64,000 nt of DNA from NCBI GenBank assembly GCA_046291875.1, contig JBKBSF010000007.1, positions 1 to 64,000 of the forward strand, in the 5' to 3' direction. This DNA is from SKVR01 sp046291875 (lineage in GTDB: Bacteria > Bacteroidota > Bacteroidia > Bacteroidales > UBA7960). The notes beneath the pieces are model-generated. The model made no database searches. It had not been told where the DNA came from and saw nothing but the letters and a program-made list of their open reading frames with translations. Positions 38,496 to 47,555 of this stretch are shown here, one piece after another (positions within the stretch are counted from its first letter, which is position 1; each line of letters begins with the position of its first letter). Both the position numbers and the translations under genes were made by a program.

Positions 38496-38599
38496 TTCCT
38501 CGAACCCTTTTAAATAATTCTGAAAAGTACAAAAAAAACAGGCAGATAACGGCAATGCTCCACACTATTCGCTATACTGAAACCTTTTTTAATCCAAAC

Positions 38600-39535
38600 C
38601 TAATAAAGCTTAGACCTTTTATGAAAAAATGACAACAAAACATTCTCAAAACCCTCCTCAGAATCGGCTGCAACAAAATCAATCCGGTATTGCATACATT
38701 TAAGCTTAAGCTTGTTGTGAAAATCCATCCTGGCTTTCACATACTTTTCACGTATATTTATGGGATTTACTTTGAGTTCGCGGGCGGTTTCCATGTCGAT
38801 AAAACGATAAGGCCTGTTATCAAAATCCAGGTCGAGTTCCTTGGGCTTATGCACCACATGAAACAGAACCACCTCATGTTTATTATGACGCAGGTGTTGC
38901 AGTGCGCTGAAGACCTCCTCCGGATCAGACACATTATCCATCATATCGCTGAAGATAATTACAAGGGATCGTTTATGGATTTTTTCGGCAATCTCATGCA
39001 GCACCTTAGCCGGATTTGATTTTTGATTAAGGCTATGCTTCTGGGGGTCGGCAAGGTTTTCCAGTTCAGCAAACAGCATTTTGCTGTGTGCGCTATTGCT
39101 GCGTGCCTGCGTATGAAGTTTAAGTTCTTCAGCAAAAAGACTAAGCCCCACAGCGTCTCTCTGTTTTCGCAACAGATAAATCAATGCAGCAGAGGACTGA
39201 ACAGAAAATTCCAGCTTCGACAACTGCTTCGACCCTTGCTCAAATCCGGGAAACAACATGGAGGATGAAGTATCGATCACCACCTGGCAGCGCAGATTGG
39301 TTTCCTCTTCATACTTCTTCACAAACAGTTTTTCTGTTCGGCCAAAAAGTTTCCAGTCGATGTGTTTTGTCGATTCGCCAGCATTGTAGATACGATGTTC
39401 GGCGAATTCTACAGAAAAACCATGAAAAGGACTTTTGTGAAGCCCGGTAATAAAGCCTTCCACTACCTGGCGGGCCAGAAGTTCAAGGTTTTCAAATTTC
39501 TTAAAACGAGATTGCTCAAGGTTGCTTTTCACCAT
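38600..39535 (-). CDS. DUF58 protein (vWA-like, MoxR-associated family)
   Basis: 311 residues. The family signature GESTKHIDWKLFGRTEKLFVK is present, followed by a vWA-like fold whose metal site is partly kept: VIDTSSSML (D-x-S-x-S) and IIFSDMMDN. DUF58 proteins usually pair with MoxR ATPases and BatA/B in the aerotolerance cluster; none is adjacent here. No TM helix, so cytoplasmic. Confidence 0.9.
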   Translation of the reverse strand: MVKSNLEQSRFKKFENLELLARQVVEGFITGLHKSPFHGFSVEFAEHRIYNAGESTKHIDWKLFGRTEKLFVKKYEEETNLRCQVVIDTSSSMLFPGFEQGSKQLSKLEFSVQSSAALIYLLRKQRDAVGLSLFAEELKLHTQARSNSAHSKMLFAELENLADPQKHSLNQKSNPAKVLHEIAEKIHKRSLVIIFSDMMDNVSDPEEVFSALQHLRHNKHEVVLFHVVHKPKELDLDFDNRPYRFIDMETARELKVNPINIREKYVKARMDFHNKLKLKCMQYRIDFVAADSEEGFENVLLSFFHKRSKLY

Positions 39536-39561
39536 CCAGGGGTATTGAATACAACAAAAAA

Positions 39562-39587
39562 GGGGTGTCTGTGGCAGTAGACACCCC
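39562..39587. terminator. Strong hairpin between DUF58 and trxA genes, terminator of trxA
   Basis: Nine-base stem GGGGTGTCT/AGACACCCC. Read on the minus strand it is followed by six T, giving a good terminator for trxA; a T run is absent on the plus side. Confidence 0.9.
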
Positions 39588-39607
39588 GTGGAAAAAACTC
39601 GTTGTTC

Positions 39608-39928
39608 TTATTTGAGCAGGTTTTCTATTTTTCCGGTAAGTACCGACTTGGGTACTGCTCCAACTTGTTTGTCGGCAACCTCACCATTCTTAAAGAATAG
39701 GATGGTGGGGATATTGCGTATTCCATAGCGCATGGCTACCTCGGGGTTGCCATCCACATCCAGTTTTCCTACTACGGCTTTGCCTTCGTATTCGCTGGCA
39801 ATTTCACTTACTATGGGTGCCACCATTCTGCAGGGTCCGCACCATTCTGCCCAGAAATCTACCAAAACAGGTTTATCCGATTTCAATACCAGTTCGTCAA
39901 AATTACTATCTGTCAGTTCGAGAGCCAT
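39608..39928 (-). CDS. trxA: Thioredoxin
   Basis: 106 residues from ATG 39928 (MALELTDSNFDELV). The redox site WCGPC sits in VDFWAEWCGPCRMV and the cis-Pro in IRNIPTILFF. A classic cytoplasmic disulfide reductase of normal size; the longer open frame upstream is not needed. It lies 87 bp downstream of dnaE and has its own promoter-like element. Confidence 0.97.
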   Translation of the reverse strand: MALELTDSNFDELVLKSDKPVLVDFWAEWCGPCRMVAPIVSEIASEYEGKAVVGKLDVDGNPEVAMRYGIRNIPTILFFKNGEVADKQVGAVPKSVLTGKIENLLK

Positions 39929-39963
39929 AAGTCCTTGTTTTTGGGTTTGAAAAATCTTGAATA

Positions 39964-39991
39964 CAAAAATAAAACTTTTATGCAATTGCAA
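39964..39991 (-). promoter_or_regulatory. Candidate trxA promoter
   Basis: On the minus strand, TTG (plus 39989-39991), spacing 17, and TATTTTTG (39964-39971), 35 bp before the trxA ATG. Confidence 0.4.
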
Positions 39992-40015
39992 TCCCTAAAA
40001 ATACTAAACGTCAAA

Positions 40016-43000
40016 TCAGTTGAGTTTGTATTGTATGTCGTGCTTTTTGAGCAGGTGCTGCAGCAAACCAATGGGATCAACTTTTATTTTCCGCGAAAGC
40101 ATTTCCACCGAGTTTTTCTCAATTTCATCGCGAAGCCTGATCTTCAACCTGCAAGAACCGCTGTACCGGTTGATACTGGTCATCAAATCTTCAAGAAACT
40201 GTTCATCCACATCGCTGATGGGAATATCCAGTACAAGATCGGAGGCTCTTTTGTCTGCCAGATCGCTCAGCAACATCATCGATTTTACTTTCACCTCCAG
40301 TTGATCTGAGGAATTAAAACGGGGTTGTATGGATGCCTTTACGTAAACGAAATTATCTTTCTCCAGGAAGTACTTCACTTTCAGGTAATCTTCCGAAAAA
40401 AGCATCAGCTGGATGCTGTCGGTATAGTCTTCAAGGGTAAAGCTGCCAAAGGGTTTTCCTGTTTTGGTGTATTTGTGCTGGCTGCCCACAATAACACCGG
40501 CAAAAGAGATTTCGCGGTTACGCAGCTTGTCAAGCTCTTGCAGGTCGGCAATGGAATGGCTGCAATAGCTCTCTATCTGGATCCTGAAGTTATCCAGAGG
40601 ATGTCCTGAGATATACATTCCGGTAACCTCTTTTTCTTTCTTGAGCATCTCCAGTTTGTCCCAACGCGGGCAATCTGGCATTTCCGGGTCAGGGATTACA
40701 GTCTCCTCAGCATCGCCAAACAGGTTCATCTGGGAGGAGTTCTTCTGGTTGGCCACCGAGTTGGTATATCGGATGAGTTTATCGATAAAAGTGGCCCCAC
40801 CTTCTTCTTCAGCATAAAAAAACTGTGCCCGGTGGGTTCCTTCATAACAGTCGAAAGCTCCTGCCATGGCAAGAGATTCCAGAACCCTTTTGTTTACTGA
40901 GCGAAGATTGATACGCTGCATGAAATCGAAGATGCTTTTATAGGGCCCGTTTTCGTCTCTTTCCTGCACAATGCTTTCAACAGCCCCCTCTCCTACCCCT
41001 TTGATGGCTCCCAGACCAAACCGGATCTCTCCCTTCTCATTCACAATAAAATTGAATGCACTCTCATTGATGTCCGGGCCCAGTACCGGGATATTCTGCC
41101 GTTGACATTCCTCCATGAATATGGAGATTTTCTTAATGTCAGAAAAATTATTGGTAAGCACCGCGGCCATATACTCGGCCGGATAGTTGGCCTTAAGATA
41201 AGCTGTGCGATAGGCCACCACCGAGTAGGCAGCTGAGTGAGAACGGTTAAAACCATACTCTGCAAAGCGGGCCATTACATTGAAGATTTCCTCTGCATTT
41301 TTCTTATCCACCCCTTTCTGGGTAGCTCCCTCCACAAAGATGGATTGTTGGCGGTCCATCTCCTCCTTCTTCTTCTTACCCATTGCCCGCCTTAGGATAT
41401 CTGCAGCACCCAACGAGTAGCCCGCCATGATCTGCGCTGCCTGCATGATCTGCTCCTGGTAAACCATAATACCATAGGTGGGTGTTAGGATCTCCTCTAG
41501 CCAGGGGTGCGGATATTCGGTTTTATCTATCCCTTGCTTTCGGTTGATAAAATCGGGGATAAAGTCCATGGGCCCTGGTCGGTAGAGGGCGTTCATGGCA
41601 ATGAGGTCTTCAATATTGGTGGGTTTGAGCTCTTTAAGGTATTTGCGCATCCCATCGGACTCGAACTGAAACGTACCCACTGTATCGCCTCTCTGGTAGA
41701 GTTTAAAAGTGGGCTCATCTTCCAGGGGTATCTGCTCAGGATCTATTTCAATGCCATGGCGTAGTTTTATATTTCTGACCGCTTCCTTTATAATGGAAAG
41801 GGTTTTCAGACCCAGGAAGTCCATTTTGAGCATCCCAACCGATTCAACGTACTTTCCATCGTATTGTGTTACCGGAAGAATGGAGTCTTTCTGAGTACTC
41901 AACGGGATACAATCTATCAGATCGGTAGGTCCGATGATTACCCCACAGGCATGCACACCTGTTTGCCGGTTTGATCCTTCGAGTATCTTGGCAAATTTGA
42001 GGGTTTCGCGTACCAGTGGATTGGGGTCGTCCAGTGCCTGGCTCAGCTCGGGCACCTCTTTGTAGGCCTGATCGAGCGAAGTGCCGGGTTTCTCTGGCAC
42101 CAGCTTGGCCAGCCTGTCGGCCTCCGGCAAAGGCAAACGCAGTACCCGGGCCACATCGCGGATCGACGACTTTGCCGCCATGGTACCAAAGGTTACAATT
42201 TGCGCTACCCGGCTTTGCCCGTACTTATTGATTACGTAATCCATTACTTTCTCGCGGCCTTCATCGTCGAAATCGATATCGATATCAGGCATTGACACCC
42301 TCTCGGGGTTGAGGAAACGCTCGAAAAGCAAACTGTACCTTATGGGGTCGATACTGGTAATACCGGTACAAAAGGCCACTGCCGATCCGGCAGCACTTCC
42401 CCTGCCCGGGCCTACAGCCACGCCCATTTTGCGTGCTTCGTTGATAAAATCCTGCACAATAAGGAAGTATCCGGCAAAGCCCATGTCTTTGATGATCTTC
42501 AGCTCATAATCCAGTCGTTCCTGCACCTCGGTGGTAATCTCAGGATAGAACTTACGGGCACCCTCCCAGGTAAGATGTTTCAGGTAATCATCTTCATTAT
42601 CGAAGCCCTCAGGCAGAGGGAAAATGGGCAGCAGAATTTCGCGCATGATATTGTACTCTTCCACCTTATCTACGATATCCTGTGTATTGGCAAGAGCTTC
42701 CGGCACATCATGGAAAAGCTGTGCCATTTCCTGAGGGGTTTTCACATACTCCTGCCCGCTGTAACGCATCCGTGTGGGATCATCCAGGTCGCGACCGGTT
42801 TGCAGACAGATGAGAATATCGTGTGCTTTGGAATCTTCGGCATTGATGTAGTGGCAATCGTTGGTTGCAATTACCTTTACATTGTATTGTTTGGCCAGTT
42901 GCAACAGTTGCTGATTTACGGGCTCCTGTTCTTTGAGTCCATGACGCTGCAGCTCCAGGTAAAAATCGTCTTTGAAGATCATCAGGTACTCCTGGAGTAC

Positions 43001-43471
43001 CTCTTCGGCCTTTTTCATCCCTTCATTCATCAGGGCCTGCGGAATTTCGCCACCCAGGCAGGCCGACGATGCGATAATCCCTTCGCTGTATTTGGCAAGC
43101 ACTTCCTTATCGATTCGGGGGGTGTAGTAGTAGCCTTCCAGGTATCCGATGGAGCAAATACGCGAAAGGTTCTCATATCCTTTGCGGTTTTTGGCTAATA
43201 AGATCAGGTGGTATCCGGAGCGATCCTCTTTTCCTTTTTTATCGAAACGGCTCCCTTCTGCCACATACACTTCGCAGCCCACAATGGGTTTAACGCCGTG
43301 CTTTTTGGCAGAAGAGGTAAAGTGCATTACCCCATACATGTTTCCATGGTCGGTAATGGCCAATGCTTTCATGCCCGAGTCGGCCACTTTTTTCATCATC
43401 ACATCAATCCGGGCAGCACCATCAAGTATAGAGAAATTTGTATGTACGTGTAAATGTGTAAATTCTGTCAT
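40016..43471 (-). CDS. dnaE: DNA polymerase III subunit alpha
   Basis: 1151 residues. The PHP domain opens the protein with FTHLHVHTNFSILDG and ITDHGNMYG, metal-ligand residues kept. The palm has GPGRGSAAGSAVAF and the catalytic Asp residues in PDIDIDFDDEGRE. The fingers, HhH and C-terminal OB-fold (IQLMLFSEDYLKVK) are present. It is the replicative polymerase of the DnaE1-like group. No other replication gene is adjacent. Confidence 0.98.
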   Translation of the reverse strand: MTEFTHLHVHTNFSILDGAARIDVMMKKVADSGMKALAITDHGNMYGVMHFTSSAKKHGVKPIVGCEVYVAEGSRFDKKGKEDRSGYHLILLAKNRKGYENLSRICSIGYLEGYYYTPRIDKEVLAKYSEGIIASSACLGGEIPQALMNEGMKKAEEVLQEYLMIFKDDFYLELQRHGLKEQEPVNQQLLQLAKQYNVKVIATNDCHYINAEDSKAHDILICLQTGRDLDDPTRMRYSGQEYVKTPQEMAQLFHDVPEALANTQDIVDKVEEYNIMREILLPIFPLPEGFDNEDDYLKHLTWEGARKFYPEITTEVQERLDYELKIIKDMGFAGYFLIVQDFINEARKMGVAVGPGRGSAAGSAVAFCTGITSIDPIRYSLLFERFLNPERVSMPDIDIDFDDEGREKVMDYVINKYGQSRVAQIVTFGTMAAKSSIRDVARVLRLPLPEADRLAKLVPEKPGTSLDQAYKEVPELSQALDDPNPLVRETLKFAKILEGSNRQTGVHACGVIIGPTDLIDCIPLSTQKDSILPVTQYDGKYVESVGMLKMDFLGLKTLSIIKEAVRNIKLRHGIEIDPEQIPLEDEPTFKLYQRGDTVGTFQFESDGMRKYLKELKPTNIEDLIAMNALYRPGPMDFIPDFINRKQGIDKTEYPHPWLEEILTPTYGIMVYQEQIMQAAQIMAGYSLGAADILRRAMGKKKKEEMDRQQSIFVEGATQKGVDKKNAEEIFNVMARFAEYGFNRSHSAAYSVVAYRTAYLKANYPAEYMAAVLTNNFSDIKKISIFMEECQRQNIPVLGPDINESAFNFIVNEKGEIRFGLGAIKGVGEGAVESIVQERDENGPYKSIFDFMQRINLRSVNKRVLESLAMAGAFDCYEGTHRAQFFYAEEEGGATFIDKLIRYTNSVANQKNSSQMNLFGDAEETVIPDPEMPDCPRWDKLEMLKKEKEVTGMYISGHPLDNFRIQIESYCSHSIADLQELDKLRNREISFAGVIVGSQHKYTKTGKPFGSFTLEDYTDSIQLMLFSEDYLKVKYFLEKDNFVYVKASIQPRFNSSDQLEVKVKSMMLLSDLADKRASDLVLDIPISDVDEQFLEDLMTSINRYSGSCRLKIRLRDEIEKNSVEMLSRKIKVDPIGLLQHLLKKHDIQYKLN

Positions 43472-43533
43472 TAATACATTCTTAGGGTTGTAGCATCAAA
43501 AATATACAAAAAACAGGGGATGTTTTGGGGGAG

Positions 43534-43542
43534 TTATCCACA
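43534..43542 (+). promoter_or_regulatory. Perfect DnaA-box sequence upstream of dnaE
   Basis: TTATCCACA lies 63 bp upstream of the dnaE start. A -7-like TATTTTTG on the minus strand (plus 43497-43504) lies between the box and the gene, but no matching -33 element was found. One exact copy is expected about every 130 kb on two strands, so chance is possible. Confidence 0.35.
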
Positions 43543-43575
43543 AACGGACCTGAGTTATTAACCAAAAACGCACCA

Positions 43576-43637
43576 GCAGGCTAAAGAGTTCGACCCATGG
43601 AAAATAAAACGGATTGAGTCAAATCTCCTTAGCCTGC
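43576..43637. repeat. Nine-base inverted repeat between dnaE and the symporter gene
   Basis: GCAGGCTAA (43576-43584) and TTAGCCTGC (43629-43637) are separated by 44 nt, 42 bp beyond the symporter stop. It could form a 3' stem in the symporter transcript; no clear T run follows. Confidence 0.35.
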
Positions 43638-43679
43638 CGGTCTCGATCGTGGATCAACACGATATCCTGGCAAAACTCC

Positions 43680-45179
43680 TTAATCTCCTTTTATTGCTTT
43701 TTCAAGGGATGCATCTTTGGTGTAGAATCTGCCCCATTTGGTTTCCGGATCGTGGGGCGTGAGCAATGATACCACGATGAGTACAAGTATAGATGCTGAA
43801 GCAGCCGGCAAAATGATGTATTGCTCATTGAGCAACTGATAGCCGTAAAGATATACCAGTATTGAGTTGGCTGCGGTTATAAAAAGAGTAATCCCCATGC
43901 CGGTAGCAATGGATGCCACACCTCCGGCCACCGTTACCCTCTTCCAGAGCAATGCTGCCAGCAAGGCAGGGGTTAGCCCGGCACCCACCATGGTGTAGGC
44001 GGTTAATGCCATGGCAAGTATGGTTTTGAACTGGGTAAGAACCACATAGGCTACTATACCCAGCAAAACCACCATTACACGCTGAACCAGGATAATTCTC
44101 TGGCCGGAGGCATTGGGGTTGATAAACCGCTGATAAATATCGCGTGTAAGATTGGTGGATGGGGTAAGCAAAAAGCTGTTACCGGTTGAGGTAATAATGG
44201 CCACCGATGCACACAGCAGGAGCAATCCGGCCCATACGGGCATACCCACCTCGGTGCTGTAGCGTGCTGTATGCAACAAAACCCTTTCAGACTCGGCCAC
44301 CGACAGGTAAAACGCAGAACCCTCGGGCAATGAATTGAAATGACTGAAGGCGAAAATTGCAAGACTGGCCAGTGCAGTACCCACAATTATGGTTCCGATA
44401 ACCCACCATACCACTGCCGACTTGGCTGCTTTTTCACTTTTGGCAGAAAAGAACTTCTGATACATATTTGACTCACCCAGCAACAGGAACAAGGTTGGCA
44501 GGAATATCCCCATGGCCCACCAGAAATCGTTCCCTCCAAAAACTGTAAAGTGAGTAGCAGATAAAGTTTCGGTAAGATGTTCTGAACCTCCAATGCTAAA
44601 GTAAACAATGGGCACTGCAATAATAACTGCAAGGGTAATAACAGCTCCGTTGATTACATCTACCGACACAATGGAAAGCATTCCGGCAAAAGCTGTAAAA
44701 AGAATAATAAAGCCTGCTGTAAGCAAAATACCTTGCCATTCAGGTATGCCTGCCACCAGGTTCAGCACAATACCTCCGCCCCAGAACTGATAACCCACAA
44801 TGGTTGTATAGGCTATCACAATAACGATGGTACCCAGAATGCGGGCCCATTTATTGTAGCGCAGCTCCAGTATATCCGGAACGGTAAATTCTGCAATGCG
44901 TCTCACTTTTCCGGCAAGAAAAAACACAATTATGATCCCCAACCAGGCTCCTGCGGCCATCCAAAGCTGGGCCAGCCCTACCCTAGCTGCCAGACCGGCA
45001 CCCGCAAGCAAACTTCCTGACCCCATCCAGGTGCACAAAAGCGTACCCACCAGTTTGGCGGTAGAAACCTTACGGCCTGCTACCATAAAATCCTCCTGGC
45101 TTTTGATCATAAAACTTTTCCAAATGGAAATGGACATCAGAAATACCAGATAACCTACAACAACCCATAGAAAAATCAT
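43680..45179 (-). CDS. Sodium:solute symporter (SSS family)
   Basis: 499 residues with about 13 TM helices. Family features include EDFMVAGRKVSTAKLVGTL, the segment GSGSLLAGAGLAARVGLAQLW and TGNSFLLTPSTNLTRDIYQRF, the region that contributes the second sodium site. Related proteins carry proline, pantothenate, sugars or monocarboxylates; the substrate cannot be decided. It is an inner-membrane, sodium-driven importer. Confidence 0.92.
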   Translation of the reverse strand: MIFLWVVVGYLVFLMSISIWKSFMIKSQEDFMVAGRKVSTAKLVGTLLCTWMGSGSLLAGAGLAARVGLAQLWMAAGAWLGIIIVFFLAGKVRRIAEFTVPDILELRYNKWARILGTIVIVIAYTTIVGYQFWGGGIVLNLVAGIPEWQGILLTAGFIILFTAFAGMLSIVSVDVINGAVITLAVIIAVPIVYFSIGGSEHLTETLSATHFTVFGGNDFWWAMGIFLPTLFLLLGESNMYQKFFSAKSEKAAKSAVVWWVIGTIIVGTALASLAIFAFSHFNSLPEGSAFYLSVAESERVLLHTARYSTEVGMPVWAGLLLLCASVAIITSTGNSFLLTPSTNLTRDIYQRFINPNASGQRIILVQRVMVVLLGIVAYVVLTQFKTILAMALTAYTMVGAGLTPALLAALLWKRVTVAGGVASIATGMGITLFITAANSILVYLYGYQLLNEQYIILPAASASILVLIVVSLLTPHDPETKWGRFYTKDASLEKAIKGD

Positions 45180-45504
45180 ATCAATATTTTTTAGGGAGTA
45201 AATAGCCTACTCCATGTTTGTGATGCAAAGAAAAAATATTTTAAACAGATGATTTGACTGTCGTTCATTTTTTAAGGGATTTTAAGTTTTGTATCCGAAA
45301 GTGTTTTTGGGCATTTACTGCAGATGCAAGCCTCCGGATGAATCTCTGTAAGGGTTTGATTCTTTGAGATCAGAAGACCTGTTGTATTTTATAACCATTG
45401 GCAATTGCATCCTGACAGCAAAAAACCCTTTGCCCGCCGAAGCAGACAAAGGGTTTTGCAAGGTTTAGTCTGTAAAGGAACAAACCTTCCTGATCGCATC
45501 GTGA
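45180..45504. promoter_or_regulatory. Intergenic region upstream of the symporter gene
   Basis: 325 bp with no gene seen. A 6-bp inverted repeat GGAGTA/TACTCC (45195-45213) lies 15 bp upstream of the symporter start and could be a leader hairpin or operator. The far end holds the terminator of the aminotransferase gene. Confidence 0.35.
45422..45457 (-). terminator. Terminator of the aminotransferase gene
   Basis: Eleven-base perfect stem AAAACCCTTTG/CAAAGGGTTTT with a 14-nt loop, followed on the minus strand by T residues. It could also stop plus-strand transcripts. Confidence 0.88.
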
Positions 45505-46704
45505 TCAGGCGGTTTTACCTGGATATACTTTCAATGCTTGCTCAATGCATTGCATGGCTTTTTTCAGATCGTCCACTTTGAGTACATAAGAAATACGTAC
45601 TTCATTTTTTCCGGCACCAGGGGTAGAGTAAAAGCCTGTAGCAGGGGCCAGCATAACGGTTTGGTTATCGTGGTTGAATTCTTCAAGAAGCCACTGGCAG
45701 AACCGATCTGCATCGTCGATGGGCAAGCGAGCCGTTACATAAAAAGCTCCTTTGGGGTTCGGGCATAATACTCCCTCCATTTGGTTCATCATCTCCACCA
45801 CCGTATCTCTTCTTTTGCGATATTCTTCAATCACTTCCGTAAAATAGCTGTCGGGGGTTTCCATGGCTGCTTCAGAAGCAATCTGCCCAAGAGATGGCGG
45901 GCTCAGTCGAGCCTGTGCAAACTTCATGGCGGTGGCCATCACCTCCTTATTGCGCGAAATCATGGCACCAATGCGCACTCCGCACGCACTGTAACGCTTG
46001 GAAACAGAGTCAAACAAAACCACATTGTCATCAATACCTTCGAGATTAAGAACAGAGTGATGTACTGTGCCATCGTAGCAGAACTCCCGATACACCTCAT
46101 CGGCAAACAGGAACAGGTCGTACTTGATTACGATCTGGCGCAAAACCTCCAGTTCTTCTTCAGAATAGAGATAACCGGTGGGGTTATTGGGGTTGCACAC
46201 CATGATAGCCTTGGTATTGGGTCCGATGGCTTTTTCGAAATCAGCAATGGGAGGAAGAGCAAAACCACTTTCAATCGAAGAGATAATGGGTTTTACCTTT
46301 ACCCCTGCGCTGGTAGCAAACCCGTTGTAATTGGCATAAAATGGCTCAGGAATAATGATCTCATCGCCAGGATTGAGACAGCTCTGCACCGCAAAAAGAA
46401 TTGCTTCAGAAGCTCCTGCCGTAACGATGATTTGCTCGGGTGTAACCTCAATGTCATGTTTCTTGTAATACTGGCACATCTTTTCGCGGCATGAAATGAT
46501 ACCAGCCGAATGGCTGTACTCAATAACCTTGGCATCCAGTTTATGCATGGCATCAATCATAGATTGAGGAGTGGCAATATCGGGTTGCCCGATGTTAAGA
46601 TGATACACCTTCCTGCCTGCTTTTTTTGCTTTTTCCGCATAAGGCACCAGCTTCCTGATAGGGCTCTCGGGCATCATGCGACCTTTATCTGATATTTTTG
46701 GCAT
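45505..46704 (-). CDS. PLP-dependent aminotransferase, class I (aspartate aminotransferase-like)
   Basis: 399 residues. Fold-type I features: LNIGQPDIATP, TAGASEAILFAVQ, the PLP-ring contact CNPNNPTG, FADEVYREF with the Asp, the Schiff-base Lys in DSVSKRYSACGVRIG, and NEVRISYVL with the substrate-carboxylate Arg. Members of this group act on aspartate, alanine or aromatic amino acids; the exact one is not readable. It has its own terminator. Confidence 0.93.
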   Translation of the reverse strand: MPKISDKGRMMPESPIRKLVPYAEKAKKAGRKVYHLNIGQPDIATPQSMIDAMHKLDAKVIEYSHSAGIISCREKMCQYYKKHDIEVTPEQIIVTAGASEAILFAVQSCLNPGDEIIIPEPFYANYNGFATSAGVKVKPIISSIESGFALPPIADFEKAIGPNTKAIMVCNPNNPTGYLYSEEELEVLRQIVIKYDLFLFADEVYREFCYDGTVHHSVLNLEGIDDNVVLFDSVSKRYSACGVRIGAMISRNKEVMATAMKFAQARLSPPSLGQIASEAAMETPDSYFTEVIEEYRKRRDTVVEMMNQMEGVLCPNPKGAFYVTARLPIDDADRFCQWLLEEFNHDNQTVMLAPATGFYSTPGAGKNEVRISYVLKVDDLKKAMQCIEQALKVYPGKTA

Positions 46705-46867
46705 AACAATGCTTTGATTTAAGGGTGTTTTACTTGTTTTAAAAAGTGAGGCAAAGTTGATAAATATTTCGCCAATTACCTAATGGTAAAACCCGGATTT
46801 TCCCTCATAAACCCACAACCAAAAAGACTATGGCTGCAACCTTCGAAACACATTTCCCTGCAAATAA

Positions 46868-47278
46868 TCAGGGGACAATCTCCCCTTTAACTTTTACAAG
46901 AGTACGACCAGAGTGGGTATTGGCATGCAGGGTAATATACCGATCTATTTCACCCAACCGCTGACTGTCATATCTAACCTGGATGATGGCCTGTTGTCCA
47001 GGCTCAATGGGCTGCCTTGGCCAGGCAGGCACCGAAAGACCACAGCTCCCCCTTACATTGCTTAGCTGCAGTGGTTGTTGCGATACATTCCAAATAATCA
47101 GTTGACCTGCTACCATACTACCCTGCTTTCGCTGGCCAAAATCGAGAATAAGCTCAGGCAACACCCCTTCCAGTTGTTCTCCATCAAACTCAAGTTGAAG
47201 CTCTGAGGAAACGGGTGACATGAAGCCGGAGAAAACCATTAAAAAAAAAGCAAGAGTAGCGAAACGTAACTTATACAT
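46868..47278 (-). CDS. DUF1573-type exported protein
   Basis: 136 residues from ATG 47278. A signal peptide ends near SPVSS. One Ig-like/ASPM-SPD-2-Hydin-like domain is seen: ILDFGQRKQGSMVAGQL, NVRGSCGLSVPAWPRQPIEPG and the closing VKVKGEIVP, matching DUF1573. The typical Cys after SC-G is kept. Function of the family is unknown; it is probably periplasmic or surface exposed. Confidence 0.82.
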   Translation of the reverse strand: MYKLRFATLAFFLMVFSGFMSPVSSELQLEFDGEQLEGVLPELILDFGQRKQGSMVAGQLIIWNVSQQPLQLSNVRGSCGLSVPAWPRQPIEPGQQAIIQVRYDSQRLGEIDRYITLHANTHSGRTLVKVKGEIVP

Positions 47279-47555
47279 GATCAAGATATTGCTAAAACAA
47301 TTGAATTTACCTGAATTTGATAAAAATAGGGTATTCAGACCGCCAAAAGTAATAAAATAGGATGAAACCGGAGTAATGAAATCTGATTGCCGCTTTTAGG
47401 AATTCTGTAAGGTAATAAGGTAACAAAAAGAGGGCTCTCGTTACCGGAATGAACCAGGGAAGCGTAGTGTCCTGACAGAAAGTTTTGCTTTACAATCCAT
47501 TCCGATTGGCAGTCTTTTCTATCTTTGCTGACTATTGAAACCAAAGACTCACAGA

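Noticed and set aside
43534..43542. Replication origin at the DnaA box
   Set aside because: Only one box, no AT-rich unwinding region with further boxes, and no dnaA or gidA neighbours.
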